Part shown: piece after piece, positions 51,782 to 59,797 of the stretch
How positions within the stretch are numbered: the stretch's first letter is position 1
Layout of the letters: every line of letters starts with the position of its first letter
Assembly (NCBI GenBank): GCA_046316025.1
Contig: JBKCXU010000008.1
Span: forward strand, 20,970 to 84,969
Direction: 5' to 3'
DNA: 64,000 nt
Source of the DNA: JAJTHJ01 sp046316025
Lineage (GTDB): Bacteria > Pseudomonadota > Gammaproteobacteria > Burkholderiales > Burkholderiaceae_F
Notes under the pieces: generated by a model
The model's input: the letters and a program-made list of their open reading frames with translations, nothing else
Databases searched by the model: none
What the model was told of the DNA's origin: nothing
Made by a program: the position numbers and the translations under genes

Positions 51782-52390
51782 ATGTCCGACCTCACCCCCA
51801 CCCGCAGCGCCGCGATCCAGTTGAATGATGAGCGGCGCACGATGCGCGAGGGCTATGCCTTCCTGGACGAGAAGTGCCTGCTGCTCGCCGGCGAAATGCT
51901 GCGCGCGGTCAAGCGGCAGCGCGAACTGGAGCGCGAACTCGCGCCGCTGCAAACGGCGGCGCGCGATGCGCTGCGCGCCGCGGTGGCGCGCCACGGGCTG
52001 CACGGCTTGGAGGTCGCGCCGGCCGCGCATTCCACTCAGACCGTGCAAACGCAGCGCCATGCGCTGCTCGGCGTGCCGATGCTCACCGCCACGCTCGCCG
52101 GCCCCGCGCCCGTTGCGCCGCCGGCCGTCAACCCTTCGCCCGAGGCGAAAGCGTGCCGCCGCGCCTACGCGGCGCTGCTGGCCAAGCTGACGGAGCTGGC
52201 CGCCGTCTCCGGCAATCTGGCGCGGCTGTACGCCGAATACCGCAAGACCGTGCGCCGCGTGCGCGCGCTGCAAGACGTGCTGCTGCCGGAAGTCGAACAG
52301 CAACTGGCCGCAGTGGAAGCCGGGCTGGAAGAACTGGAACAGGACGAAGCGGGCTTTCTGCGGCGGGCGGCGCAGGCGGCGGTGCGGTAG
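51782..52390 (+). CDS. ntpD: V-type ATPase subunit D (central shaft)
   Basis: A 202-residue protein with long N- and C-terminal helices suited to a coiled coil: TRSAAIQLNDERRTMREGYAFLDEK at the start and YRKTVRRVRALQDVLLPEV near the end. The core KCLLLAGEM resembles the LLK-rich start of subunit D. It transmits rotation from V1 to the K ring. It is the last gene of the operon. Confidence 0.9.
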   Translation: MSDLTPTRSAAIQLNDERRTMREGYAFLDEKCLLLAGEMLRAVKRQRELERELAPLQTAARDALRAAVARHGLHGLEVAPAAHSTQTVQTQRHALLGVPMLTATLAGPAPVAPPAVNPSPEAKACRRAYAALLAKLTELAAVSGNLARLYAEYRKTVRRVRALQDVLLPEVEQQLAAVEAGLEELEQDEAGFLRRAAQAAVR

Positions 52391-53084
52391 GCGTTGCTTC
52401 TCCCCTCGCCCGCATCGGCGGGGCGGAAGCGGGGTAGCGCCAAGCACCCGCTCTGCGCCGCTGGAGCGACCTACGCCTACCCGCACGCAGCTCCGCGTCG
52501 GGGTGAGAGCACGCGGCACCCCAAGAGCGGGCGGAGCGCTCCGCGCGTGCTGCCGGCCCAGCGGCCTCGCCCGCCCTACGTGCGGCAACGACAGCACCAC
52601 AGCCTGCGGCCCGCCCGCCTGGGGGTCATCGACACCCACACGTCCGGCTTTGCCATCGCATGCGCCCGACCGGCGGTCGCCGCGCTGCGCGCCAATGCAT
52701 CGGATTCGGAAACAGCCGTCGATCTCGACGCCGCGCTCGCGCCGAGCAACGCGTGGGCGCCGATCGGACTTTCATCGCAACGTGCCGATCTACCTTCACC
52801 TCGAACATCCAGAGTGCGCTCCAAGGCGATAAACACCGTCGTGCGTGCGTTTGCAACCGCTTTGTATCGCCCCGCGGCAGGCCACCGTTCTTCCAGTCCG
52901 GCGGGCTGCCGAAGCGAAAGCGACTTTTCAACTCAGGGCGCATTTCTCCTCGGCGGCCGGTCGCCGCGACCATCGACCGCTGCGGTGGCGCAAGCCACCA
53001 CCGGAGTGCGGGCCTTGAGCAGGGGCCCACTTCACCGCGCCGGTGACGCGCCCCTTTGCGTCCGAGCGATCGCGTTCCCGACCG
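52391..53084. other. Long intergenic region without a convincing gene
   Basis: About 690 bases. The first 125 contain remnants of the C/G-rich repeat (CCTCGCCCGCATCGGCGGGG and GGGGTGAGAGC). Open frames of 100-235 codons exist on both strands but have erratic codon use and no family features. This region must hold the promoter of the hemolysin-family block. Confidence 0.45.
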
Positions 53085-53103
53085 GATTAATCCCCCGTTA
53101 ATC
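53085..53103. promoter_or_regulatory. Inverted repeat upstream of the hemolysin-family block
   Basis: GATTAA and TTAATC form a perfect inverted repeat with a 7-base spacer, in a short AT-richer patch 43 bases before the start codon. It could be an operator for the adjacent response regulator or another factor. Confidence 0.4.
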
Positions 53104-53145
53104 TGGCCTCGTTAGCGTCCGCATCCTGATCAAAAGGGGATGTCG

Positions 53146-53769
53146 ATGCAGATCTCTTTATCGATGACGGCTGCGGTGAATGCGGAGCGCCGCGTACGGA
53201 ACCGGGTCGCGCCGCGCCGCAGCGAGCTGCGGCTCGAGCCGATCCACCCGACTCATCCTCTGCGCACCCAGTGCGAGCGATTCATTGCAACACGGTTTCA
53301 CCGTGCCTATGGCGCCGAGGTCACGCACTTCTCGCCGCATCTTCTGGGCGTGCGCGACGCGCTCGAGCGCTGGCACGCGGCGGCGGGCTATGCGCCGGCC
53401 GACGGCCGCCGCCTGTTCCTCGAGCAGTACCTGGACGCGCCGATCGAGAAGATCCTCGCCCGCGGCCGCACGGTCGCCCGGGAGTCGATCGTCGAGGTCG
53501 GCCAGCTCGCAGCGACTTCCGTCGGCATGGGCCGGACCTTGATCCCGCTGCTCGCGCGCCACCTCCATCGCCTCGGCTACGAGTGGGTCGTTTTCACCGC
53601 CACCCGCGAACTGCGCAACGCGGTTGCGCGGCTTGGCCTCACCCCGCTCGAACTGGCCCCGGCCGATCCGGCGCGGCTACCCGACGGCGCCCGCCAATGG
53701 GGCACGTACTACGCCAGCGATCCCATCGTTGTCGCGGGCCGCATCGCGCACGGCGTGCGAGACGCCTAG
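53146..53769 (+). CDS. Thermostable hemolysin-family protein (GNAT-like)
   Basis: A 207-residue protein with the features of the thermostable hemolysin (delta-VPH-like) family: FIATRFHRAYGAEVTHFSP, ESIVEVGQLAATSVG and WVVFTATRELRNAVARLGL, then QWGTYYASDP. The fold resembles acyl-CoA N-acyltransferases and acyl-homoserine-lactone synthases, so an acyl-transfer role is possible; haemolysis is not implied. The second of two in-frame ATGs is chosen because AAGGGG lies 6 bases before it. It heads a five-gene block and ends 19 bases before the AMP-ligase gene. Confidence 0.75.
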   Translation: MQISLSMTAAVNAERRVRNRVAPRRSELRLEPIHPTHPLRTQCERFIATRFHRAYGAEVTHFSPHLLGVRDALERWHAAAGYAPADGRRLFLEQYLDAPIEKILARGRTVARESIVEVGQLAATSVGMGRTLIPLLARHLHRLGYEWVVFTATRELRNAVARLGLTPLELAPADPARLPDGARQWGTYYASDPIVVAGRIAHGVRDA

Positions 53770-53788
53770 TTCAAACGTGGAAGTTGCA

Positions 53789-55255
53789 ATGAGTCCTGCA
53801 GCACTCTGCGGCACGGGCGCCTCGTTGAGCGCAAGTGCGCTTGCCGCGCGCGTACAGCAGTTGGCGGGCGCGCTGGACGCCGCCCGTCCGCGCCCGCGCC
53901 TGCTCGGCTTAATCGCCGACAACGGATGCGACTGGGTCATTGCCGACCTCGCCGCTGAAGAGCTGCAGTTGCCGCTGGTGCCGCTGCCGGCGTTTTTCAC
54001 GCAGGCCCAGTTGCGGCACGTCGTCGACACCACCGGCATGGATGCGCTGCTGTGTCAGGCGCCCGGACTCGCGCCCGCGCTCGGCTTCGCGCCGGCCGGC
54101 GCCCTGTCCGGCACATCTCTGGCGTGGTTCCGACGCGCGGCGGCGCCGGTCGCCCTGCCCGCCGGGACGGCGAAGATCACCTTCACCTCCGGCACCACGG
54201 GTACGCCCAAGGGAGTGTGCTTGAGCCGCGCGCAGCAGCGCAATGTGGCCGCCGCGCTCGCCGCGGCTACCGGCCACCTCGGTATCGAACGCCACCTGGC
54301 GCTGCTGCCGCTGGCCGTGTTGCTCGAGAACATCGCCGGTGTGTATGCCCCGTTGACCGCAGGCGCCACGAGCTGCGTGCCGGGGCTGACTGAGGTCGGC
54401 GTCGGCGGTGCCACCGGCTTCGACCCGCGCGCGGCGCTGGCGGCGATCGAGCGGCATGGCGCCGACAGCGTGATCCTGCTGCCGCAAATGCTGGCGTCGA
54501 TGACTGCGGCGATCGAGGCCGGCGCCCCGGCACCCTCGCGACTTCGGCTCGCCGCGGTGGGCGGCGCCCGGGTCGCCCCGGCGCTGATCGAACGCGCGCG
54601 CGCCGCGGGTATCCCCGCTTTCGAGGGTTACGGACTGTCCGAATGCGCCTCGGTGCTTGCGCTCAACCTGCCCGGCGCCGACCGGCCGGGCAGCGCCGGC
54701 CGGCCGCTGCCGCACGTCGGGGTGCGCATCGACGATGGCGAGATCGTGGTCGACGGTGCCGGCTTCCTCGGCTATCTCGGCGATCTCGGCACTGAGGCGC
54801 CGCGCCACGCGCCGGTGCGCACCGGCGATCTCGGCCACCTCGATGCCGACGGCTACCTGCACATCGACGGCCGCCGCAAGCACCAGATGATCACCTCGTT
54901 CGGCCGCAATGTCGCTCCGGAGTGGCCCGAATCCGAGCTGACCGCGACCGCGCTCATCGCGCAGGCGGCGGTGTTCGGCGAGGCCCGGCCGCAACTGTGC
55001 GCAGTGCTCGTCGCGCGCTCGGCCGCCGTGCTGGACCGCGACCTCGACGCCGCGGTCCGCGCGGCCAATCACCGTCTGCCCGACTACGCGCGGATCTGCG
55101 CCTGGACCCGCGCCGAGGCGCCGTTCGGCCCTGCCAACGGTCTGGCTACCGCCAGCGGTCGCGTCCGCCGCGACGCCGTGTGGCAGCGCTATGGCGCACA
55201 ACTCGATTCCCTTTACGAAGCGTCCCAAGGAACTTCCGACCATGCCGTACTTTGA
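53789..55255 (+). CDS. AMP-dependent synthetase/ligase-like protein
   Basis: A 488-residue ANL-family protein with the P-loop FTSGTTGTPKG (about 132-142), EGYGLSECAS, RTGDLGHLD and DGRRKHQMITSFGRNVAPEW. It should activate a carboxylic acid as an acyl-adenylate. The C-terminal A10 site reads ASGRVRRD, so the usual catalytic Lys is replaced by Arg458, which could weaken adenylation or shift it to another acceptor. A GGAAG ribosome site precedes the ATG. It overlaps the next gene by 14 bases. Confidence 0.82.
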   Translation: MSPAALCGTGASLSASALAARVQQLAGALDAARPRPRLLGLIADNGCDWVIADLAAEELQLPLVPLPAFFTQAQLRHVVDTTGMDALLCQAPGLAPALGFAPAGALSGTSLAWFRRAAAPVALPAGTAKITFTSGTTGTPKGVCLSRAQQRNVAAALAAATGHLGIERHLALLPLAVLLENIAGVYAPLTAGATSCVPGLTEVGVGGATGFDPRAALAAIERHGADSVILLPQMLASMTAAIEAGAPAPSRLRLAAVGGARVAPALIERARAAGIPAFEGYGLSECASVLALNLPGADRPGSAGRPLPHVGVRIDDGEIVVDGAGFLGYLGDLGTEAPRHAPVRTGDLGHLDADGYLHIDGRRKHQMITSFGRNVAPEWPESELTATALIAQAAVFGEARPQLCAVLVARSAAVLDRDLDAAVRAANHRLPDYARICAWTRAEAPFGPANGLATASGRVRRDAVWQRYGAQLDSLYEASQGTSDHAVL

Positions 55256-55919
55256 AGTGCTTCAAGAAAAAACCGCTGCGGCCCGTGCCGAGCTCTTCGC
55301 CACCCCGGTGATCGGCGACTGTCTGGCCGCACGCGTGACGCGCGCGCAGTACCTCGCATTCCTGACCGAGGCCTATCACCACGTCAAGCACACCGTGCCC
55401 TTGCTGATGGCCTGCGGCAGTCGCCTGCCAGAGTCCAAAGCCTGGTTGCGCACCGCGCTGGTCGAGTACATCGCCGAGGAAGAAGGCCACGAGGAGTGGA
55501 TCCTGAACGACATCGCCGCGGCCGGCGGCAATGCCGATGCAGTGCGCCGTGGCGAGCCGCTCGCCGCCACCGAACTGATGGTGGCGTACGTCTACGACAC
55601 GATCGCGCGCCGCAATCCGGTCGGATTCTTCGGCATGGTGCACGTACTCGAAGGCACCAGCACGGCGCTGGCGACCGACGCGGCGCAGGTCATCCGCAAC
55701 GCGCTCGACCTGCCGCCCGAGGCGTTCACCTATCTGACGTCGCACGGGTCGCTCGACCAGCAGCACGTGCGCTTCTTTGCGAGCCTGATGGACCGGCTGG
55801 TCGATGCGGACGACCAGGCGGCCGTCACCCACACGGCAATCCGGGTGTATCGCCTGTACGGCGACATCTTTCGCAGCCTCCCGCGCCACGACGCCACCAT
55901 GCTGCGGCAGGCGGCATGA
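55242..55919 (+). CDS. Heme-oxygenase-like iron-containing redox enzyme (TenA/HDO type)
   Basis: A 225-residue all-helical protein. Possible metal ligands are Glu43, His46/His47 and His50 in TEAYHHVKHT, Glu79-81 and His83 in EEEGHEEW, Glu137, Asp172 and His175 in SLDQQH. This spacing suits heme-oxygenase-like di-iron oxidases such as UndA or CADD, and less the thiaminase TenA. It may oxidise the product of the ligase or an acylated lipid. It overlaps the ligase and SDR genes. The ATG before PYFEVL has an AAGGAA site. Confidence 0.72.
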   Translation: MPYFEVLQEKTAAARAELFATPVIGDCLAARVTRAQYLAFLTEAYHHVKHTVPLLMACGSRLPESKAWLRTALVEYIAEEEGHEEWILNDIAAAGGNADAVRRGEPLAATELMVAYVYDTIARRNPVGFFGMVHVLEGTSTALATDAAQVIRNALDLPPEAFTYLTSHGSLDQQHVRFFASLMDRLVDADDQAAVTHTAIRVYRLYGDIFRSLPRHDATMLRQAA

Positions 55920-56764
55920 GCGCGCCCTACCGCGCCCTCCTCACCGGCGCCGGCGGCGGCATCGGTGCGGCCATCGCCCAGGCGATTGCGCCGCAATGCG
56001 CTGTCCTGCTGCTGGCCGGGCGCGATGAGGCGCGCCTGGCCGCGACCGCACAGGCCGTCGCCAGGCCGGGGCTTGACTGCCACACGGTACGGGCCGATCT
56101 CGCCACCGCCGCGGGCCGCGCCGCCGTGGTCGAGGCCGCCGCCGCGTTCGACCTCGATCTGCTGATCAACAACGCCGGCACCAGCGAGTTCGCCTGGTTT
56201 GCCGACCAGGACGACGACGCGATCGAGCGCATCCTTAACGTCAATGTGCTGGCGCCGATGCTGCTCACGCGTCGCCTGCTGCCGCAGTTGCAGCGGCAAC
56301 CGGCCGCGACCATCGTCAATGTCGGATCGATCTTCGGCTACCTCGGCTACCCGGGTTGCACCAGCTACAGCGCGAGCAAGTTTGCATTGCGCGGCTTCAG
56401 CGAGGCGCTGCGCCGCGAACTCGCCGACGGACCCGTGCGCGTCCTGTACTTCGCACCGCGCGCCACCCGCACCGCGTTGAACGACGATGCGCTCACCGCC
56501 CTTAACGAACAACTCGGCACCGCGATGGACGCGCCGGCCTGGGTCGCCGACGAACTGCTTGCGCTACTGCGGCGACCCACGCCCGAGCGGCTGCTCGGCA
56601 GGCCGGAGAAGTGGTTCGCGCGCGTCAACCAGGTGCTGCCTCGACTGGTCGACCAGGGGCTGCGCAAGCAGCTCGCCACCATTCGCAACTTTGCCCGCCG
56701 CGGTGTGTCGCGGCCCGCGTTGTCCCCCACTCTTGTTTCCTCTTCAGAAGGCGGTCCGCTGTGA
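55916..56764 (+). CDS. Short-chain dehydrogenase/reductase
   Basis: A 282-residue SDR with cofactor loop TGAGGGIG (10-17), LINNAG (83-88), and catalytic Ser138, Tyr151 and Lys155 (YSASK). Residues at the end of strand 2 (GRDE) suit NADP(H). The C-terminal 60 residues (LLGRPEKWFARVNQVLPRLVDQ) resemble SDRs working on lipid or polyketide-like substrates. It overlaps the oxidase gene and the TPR gene by 4 bases each. Confidence 0.88.
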   Translation: MSAPYRALLTGAGGGIGAAIAQAIAPQCAVLLLAGRDEARLAATAQAVARPGLDCHTVRADLATAAGRAAVVEAAAAFDLDLLINNAGTSEFAWFADQDDDAIERILNVNVLAPMLLTRRLLPQLQRQPAATIVNVGSIFGYLGYPGCTSYSASKFALRGFSEALRRELADGPVRVLYFAPRATRTALNDDALTALNEQLGTAMDAPAWVADELLALLRRPTPERLLGRPEKWFARVNQVLPRLVDQGLRKQLATIRNFARRGVSRPALSPTLVSSSEGGPL

Positions 56765-57414
56765 TCCTGAAACCCCTGTCCGGTTTGATGCTTGCTCTGT
56801 CGACGCTGGCTCTACTGGCCGCGCCGCCCGCGCGCGCCGCGGTCGACGACGAGGTCCGTGCTCTGCAACGCGAGTGGGAAGAGATCAAGTACCGCAAGCC
56901 CGCGGCCGACCAGGAGAAAGCGTTCGAGGCGCTGGCGAAGTCTGCCGCTGCGGTGCGTGCCAAGTACGCCGATCGCGCCGAAGCGCAGATCTGGTACGGC
57001 ATCGTCGTATCGAGCTACGCGGGCGCCAAAGGCGGCGTGGGCGCGCTGTCGCTGGTCAAGGACGCCCGGGCGTCCTTCGAGCTCGCGCTGGCGGTCGATC
57101 CCAAGGCGCTCGGCGGCTCGGCCTACACCAGCCTCGGCACGCTGTACTACCAGGTGCCGGGATGGCCCATCAGCTTCGGCGACGATAAAAAAGCGCGCGA
57201 GCTGCTCGAAGCCGCGCTGAAGCTCAACCCGGACGGCATCGACCCGAACTACTTCTACGGCGACTTCCTCTACCGCAAGGGCGACTATGCCAACGCGAAA
57301 AAGGCGCTCGAGCATGCGCTGAAGGCGCCGGCGCGGCCCGATCGGCCGCTGGCCGACGAAGGCCGGCGCAAGGAGATCGACGATCTGCTCGCAAAGCTGC
57401 GCGACAAGTCGTGA
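56761..57414 (+). CDS. Secreted TPR-repeat protein
   Basis: A 217-residue protein with a signal peptide (to about 26, PPARAAV) and TPR-like helices. These include ARASFELALAVDPKALGGSAYTSL, read in two parts with SLGTLYYQ, then ELLEAALKLNPDGID and YANAKKALEHAL. It probably acts as a periplasmic scaffold. The GTG start overlaps the SDR stop by 4 bases, so it is cotranslated with the enzyme genes. Confidence 0.8.
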   Translation: MILKPLSGLMLALSTLALLAAPPARAAVDDEVRALQREWEEIKYRKPAADQEKAFEALAKSAAAVRAKYADRAEAQIWYGIVVSSYAGAKGGVGALSLVKDARASFELALAVDPKALGGSAYTSLGTLYYQVPGWPISFGDDKKARELLEAALKLNPDGIDPNYFYGDFLYRKGDYANAKKALEHALKAPARPDRPLADEGRRKEIDDLLAKLRDKS

Positions 57415-57483
57415 TCCGTCTCTCAGGGGCGGCTGGCACGCGGGAGTACTCTCGCGCCCGGTCTGTTTGACGAACAACACCCA

Positions 57484-58164
57484 GTGCGCATCCTGCTCGT
57501 CGAAGACGACGACCTGCTGGCCGCGGGCATCCGCGACACCCTCGAGCGTGTGCGCTATGCGGTGGACTGGGTCGCCGACGGCGAACAAGCGCTCGCCGCG
57601 CTGCGGGCCAATGCCTTCGATCTCGTGATCCTCGACCTCGGCCTGCCCAAGCTCGACGGCGTCGATGTGCTGCGCCGCATGCGCGGCGCCGGCGGCACGG
57701 TGCCGGTGATCGTGCTCAGTGCGCGTGACACGGCCACGGACCGCGTCCTCGGCCTGGATGCCGGCGCCGATGACTACCTGATCAAGCCCTTCGACGTCGA
57801 CGAACTGCTCGCCCGCGTGCGCGCGCAGCAGCGCCGCCAGCGCGGCGCCGCGGTGAATCTGATCGAACACGGGCCGCTGCGCCTCGATCCCGCCGGGCTG
57901 TCGGTGACGCTTGCGGGCCGGCCGGTGGCCTTGCAGCGCCGCGAGTTCATGCTGCTGCACAAGCTCTTGCAGTGTGCCGGCCGCGTGCTTTCGCGCGGGC
58001 AGCTCGAAGACGCGGTGTACGGCTGGGACGGCGGCGCGGAGAGCAACAGCCTCGACGTGCAGATCCACAAGCTGCGCCGCAAGCTCTACCCGGAAGTGAT
58101 TCGCACCGTGCGCGGCGTCGGTTACATCGCCGATCCGCCCGCCGCCACGCCGCCGCCGCCATGA
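57484..58164 (+). CDS. OmpR/QseB-family response regulator
   Basis: A 226-residue protein with a receiver domain (acidic pocket Glu7/Asp8/Asp9, phospho-Asp51, Ser80, Lys102) and a winged-helix DNA-binding domain (about 130-220, SLDVQIHKLRRKL and RTVRGVGYI). It starts from GTG 69 bases after the TPR gene and overlaps the kinase gene by 4 bases. It may control the block before it; the target site is not known. Confidence 0.92.
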   Translation: MRILLVEDDDLLAAGIRDTLERVRYAVDWVADGEQALAALRANAFDLVILDLGLPKLDGVDVLRRMRGAGGTVPVIVLSARDTATDRVLGLDAGADDYLIKPFDVDELLARVRAQQRRQRGAAVNLIEHGPLRLDPAGLSVTLAGRPVALQRREFMLLHKLLQCAGRVLSRGQLEDAVYGWDGGAESNSLDVQIHKLRRKLYPEVIRTVRGVGYIADPPAATPPPP

Positions 58165-59570
58165 ACGCCGCGACGCGCGCCCGGCTGGGATCGATCCGCG
58201 CGGTACTGCTCGCCGGCACGGTCGCCATCCTGGGCGCCGTGCTCGGGGTGGCGGCATGGATGAGCTTCGACGCCGGCCAGGACGAAGCGCAGGAGCTGTT
58301 CGACGCGCGGCTGGCGACCTCGGCCCGGGTGCTGGAGACCTTCCTGGCCCGGCAGATCGAGCACGCGACGGTGAGCGCCCCGATCGTCATCGCGCTGCCC
58401 GATCCGATCGAGCAAGCCGAATACGGCGAAGCCGGCCCCCTCGGCCACTACTACGAAACGAAGATCGCCTTCCAGGTGTGGAGTGCGGACTCCCGCTTGT
58501 TGGTGCGCTCCTCGTCGGCCCCGACGACGGCCTTCGCACCCCTCATTGCCGGTTTCAGCGACCCCCGTTTTGAGGGCGCGCAATGGCGCGTGTTCTCGTT
58601 GCGGTCCGGCGCCGTCTGGATCCAGGTGGCCGAACGCAGCGACATACGGACCGAGCTGTCCGAAAAAATCGCGCTGGCGGCAGCCGAGCCGATGCTGATC
58701 GGCATTCCGGTGGTGATCTTGCTGCTGGCGCTGCTGATCGGCTATGGACTCGCGCCTCTCGCCAATCTGGCGCAGCAGATCGAGACGCGGCATCCGGACG
58801 CGCTCACCCCGGTGACGCTGCCCCGCGTGCCGTCCGAAATGACACCCGTGGTCAACGCGCTCAACGGCCTGCTCGGGCGACTGACCCATGCGCTGGAGCG
58901 CGAGCGTCGCTTTACCGCCGACGCGGCGCACGAGTTGCGCACCCCGCTGGCCGGGTTGAAAGTGCACGCGCAAAATGCCGCGCGCGCGTCGACCCCGGCG
59001 GAACGGCAGGCCTCGCTCGACCGCATGCTGACCGCGCTCGACCGCACGATTCACCTCGCCGAGCAGATGCTCGCCTTCAGTCGCGCGGCCGCGCCCGCGC
59101 CCGCACGCGGTCACGCCGCGGTGTCGCTGCGCGATCTGGCGCTGGAGGCGATTGAAGCGGTGCAGCCTGAGCGCGCTGCGCGTGGCCTGCGCGTGGACCT
59201 GGTGTGCGTGCCGGCCGACGCTGCGACCGAGGTTTCCGGCGACCGCCAGCAACTCGCGGTACTCGTCCGCAATCTCATCGACAACGCCGTACGCCACGCG
59301 CCGGACGGCAGCGCGGTCGAGGTTGCGCTCACCACAGTCGATGGCGGGGTGACGCTTTCCGTGAGTGACGCGGGTGACGGTATTCCGGCGCCACTGCGCG
59401 AGCGCGTGTTCGAGAGCTATTACCGCATCCCCGGCACGCGCGGCGCGGGCAGCGGTCTGGGCCTGGCCATCGTGCGCGAGAGCGCGCTCGCCCACGGCGC
59501 GCGGGTGGCAATCCGCGACGGACATGGCGGGCGGGGGACTTGCGTAGAGGTCGCGTTTCCGCCGCGGTAG
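58161..59570 (+). CDS. QseC-like sensor histidine kinase
   Basis: A 469-residue protein with spans at about 12-34 and 176-196 around a periplasmic sensor domain of about 140 residues. A HAMP-like linker is followed by phospho-His257 in ADAAHELRTPL and ATP-site motifs NLIDNAVRHAP, DAGDGIP and GSGLGLAIV. The periplasmic part resembles the QseC/2CSK-N class and could sense a small ligand. It pairs with the response regulator. Confidence 0.92.
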   Translation: MNAATRARLGSIRAVLLAGTVAILGAVLGVAAWMSFDAGQDEAQELFDARLATSARVLETFLARQIEHATVSAPIVIALPDPIEQAEYGEAGPLGHYYETKIAFQVWSADSRLLVRSSSAPTTAFAPLIAGFSDPRFEGAQWRVFSLRSGAVWIQVAERSDIRTELSEKIALAAAEPMLIGIPVVILLLALLIGYGLAPLANLAQQIETRHPDALTPVTLPRVPSEMTPVVNALNGLLGRLTHALERERRFTADAAHELRTPLAGLKVHAQNAARASTPAERQASLDRMLTALDRTIHLAEQMLAFSRAAAPAPARGHAAVSLRDLALEAIEAVQPERAARGLRVDLVCVPADAATEVSGDRQQLAVLVRNLIDNAVRHAPDGSAVEVALTTVDGGVTLSVSDAGDGIPAPLRERVFESYYRIPGTRGAGSGLGLAIVRESALAHGARVAIRDGHGGRGTCVEVAFPPR

Positions 59571-59689
59571 TTTCGCGTGCGCCGTCAACGCGCCTCGCCC
59601 GTCCCAGCGCAACGGACCGGTGGGCTGCTCGATCCCGTCGCTGGCGGCCGGCAGCACCTGTCCCGTTTTCACATCGGTGGGGCCATGCT

Positions 59690-59788
59690 GTCGTTCCCGC
59701 GCAGGCCGGAACGCAGCGACTTTCGCGAACGACACTCGGTTCCGGCCGCGGCCTGCCCTCGAGTGCTTTTGTCGGGGGCGGGAACGAC
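59690..59788. repeat. Degenerate GTCGTTCCCGC-type repeat
   Basis: GTCGTTCCCGCGCAGGCCGG at the left and GGGGGCGGGAACGAC at the right pair at their ends. The centre is more diverged than in the copies at 34132 and 46610. It lies between convergent genes. Confidence 0.6.
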
Positions 59789-59797
59789 GTTTCTTCG

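Noticed and set aside
52394..53101. 235-codon frame between subunit D and the hemolysin-family gene
   Set aside because: It begins in repeat sequence, has no ribosome site, no family features and uneven codon use.
55242..55919. TenA thiaminase II
   Set aside because: No thiamin genes are nearby and the several His/Glu metal-type residues are not the TenA Cys-based active site, so a metal oxidase fits better.
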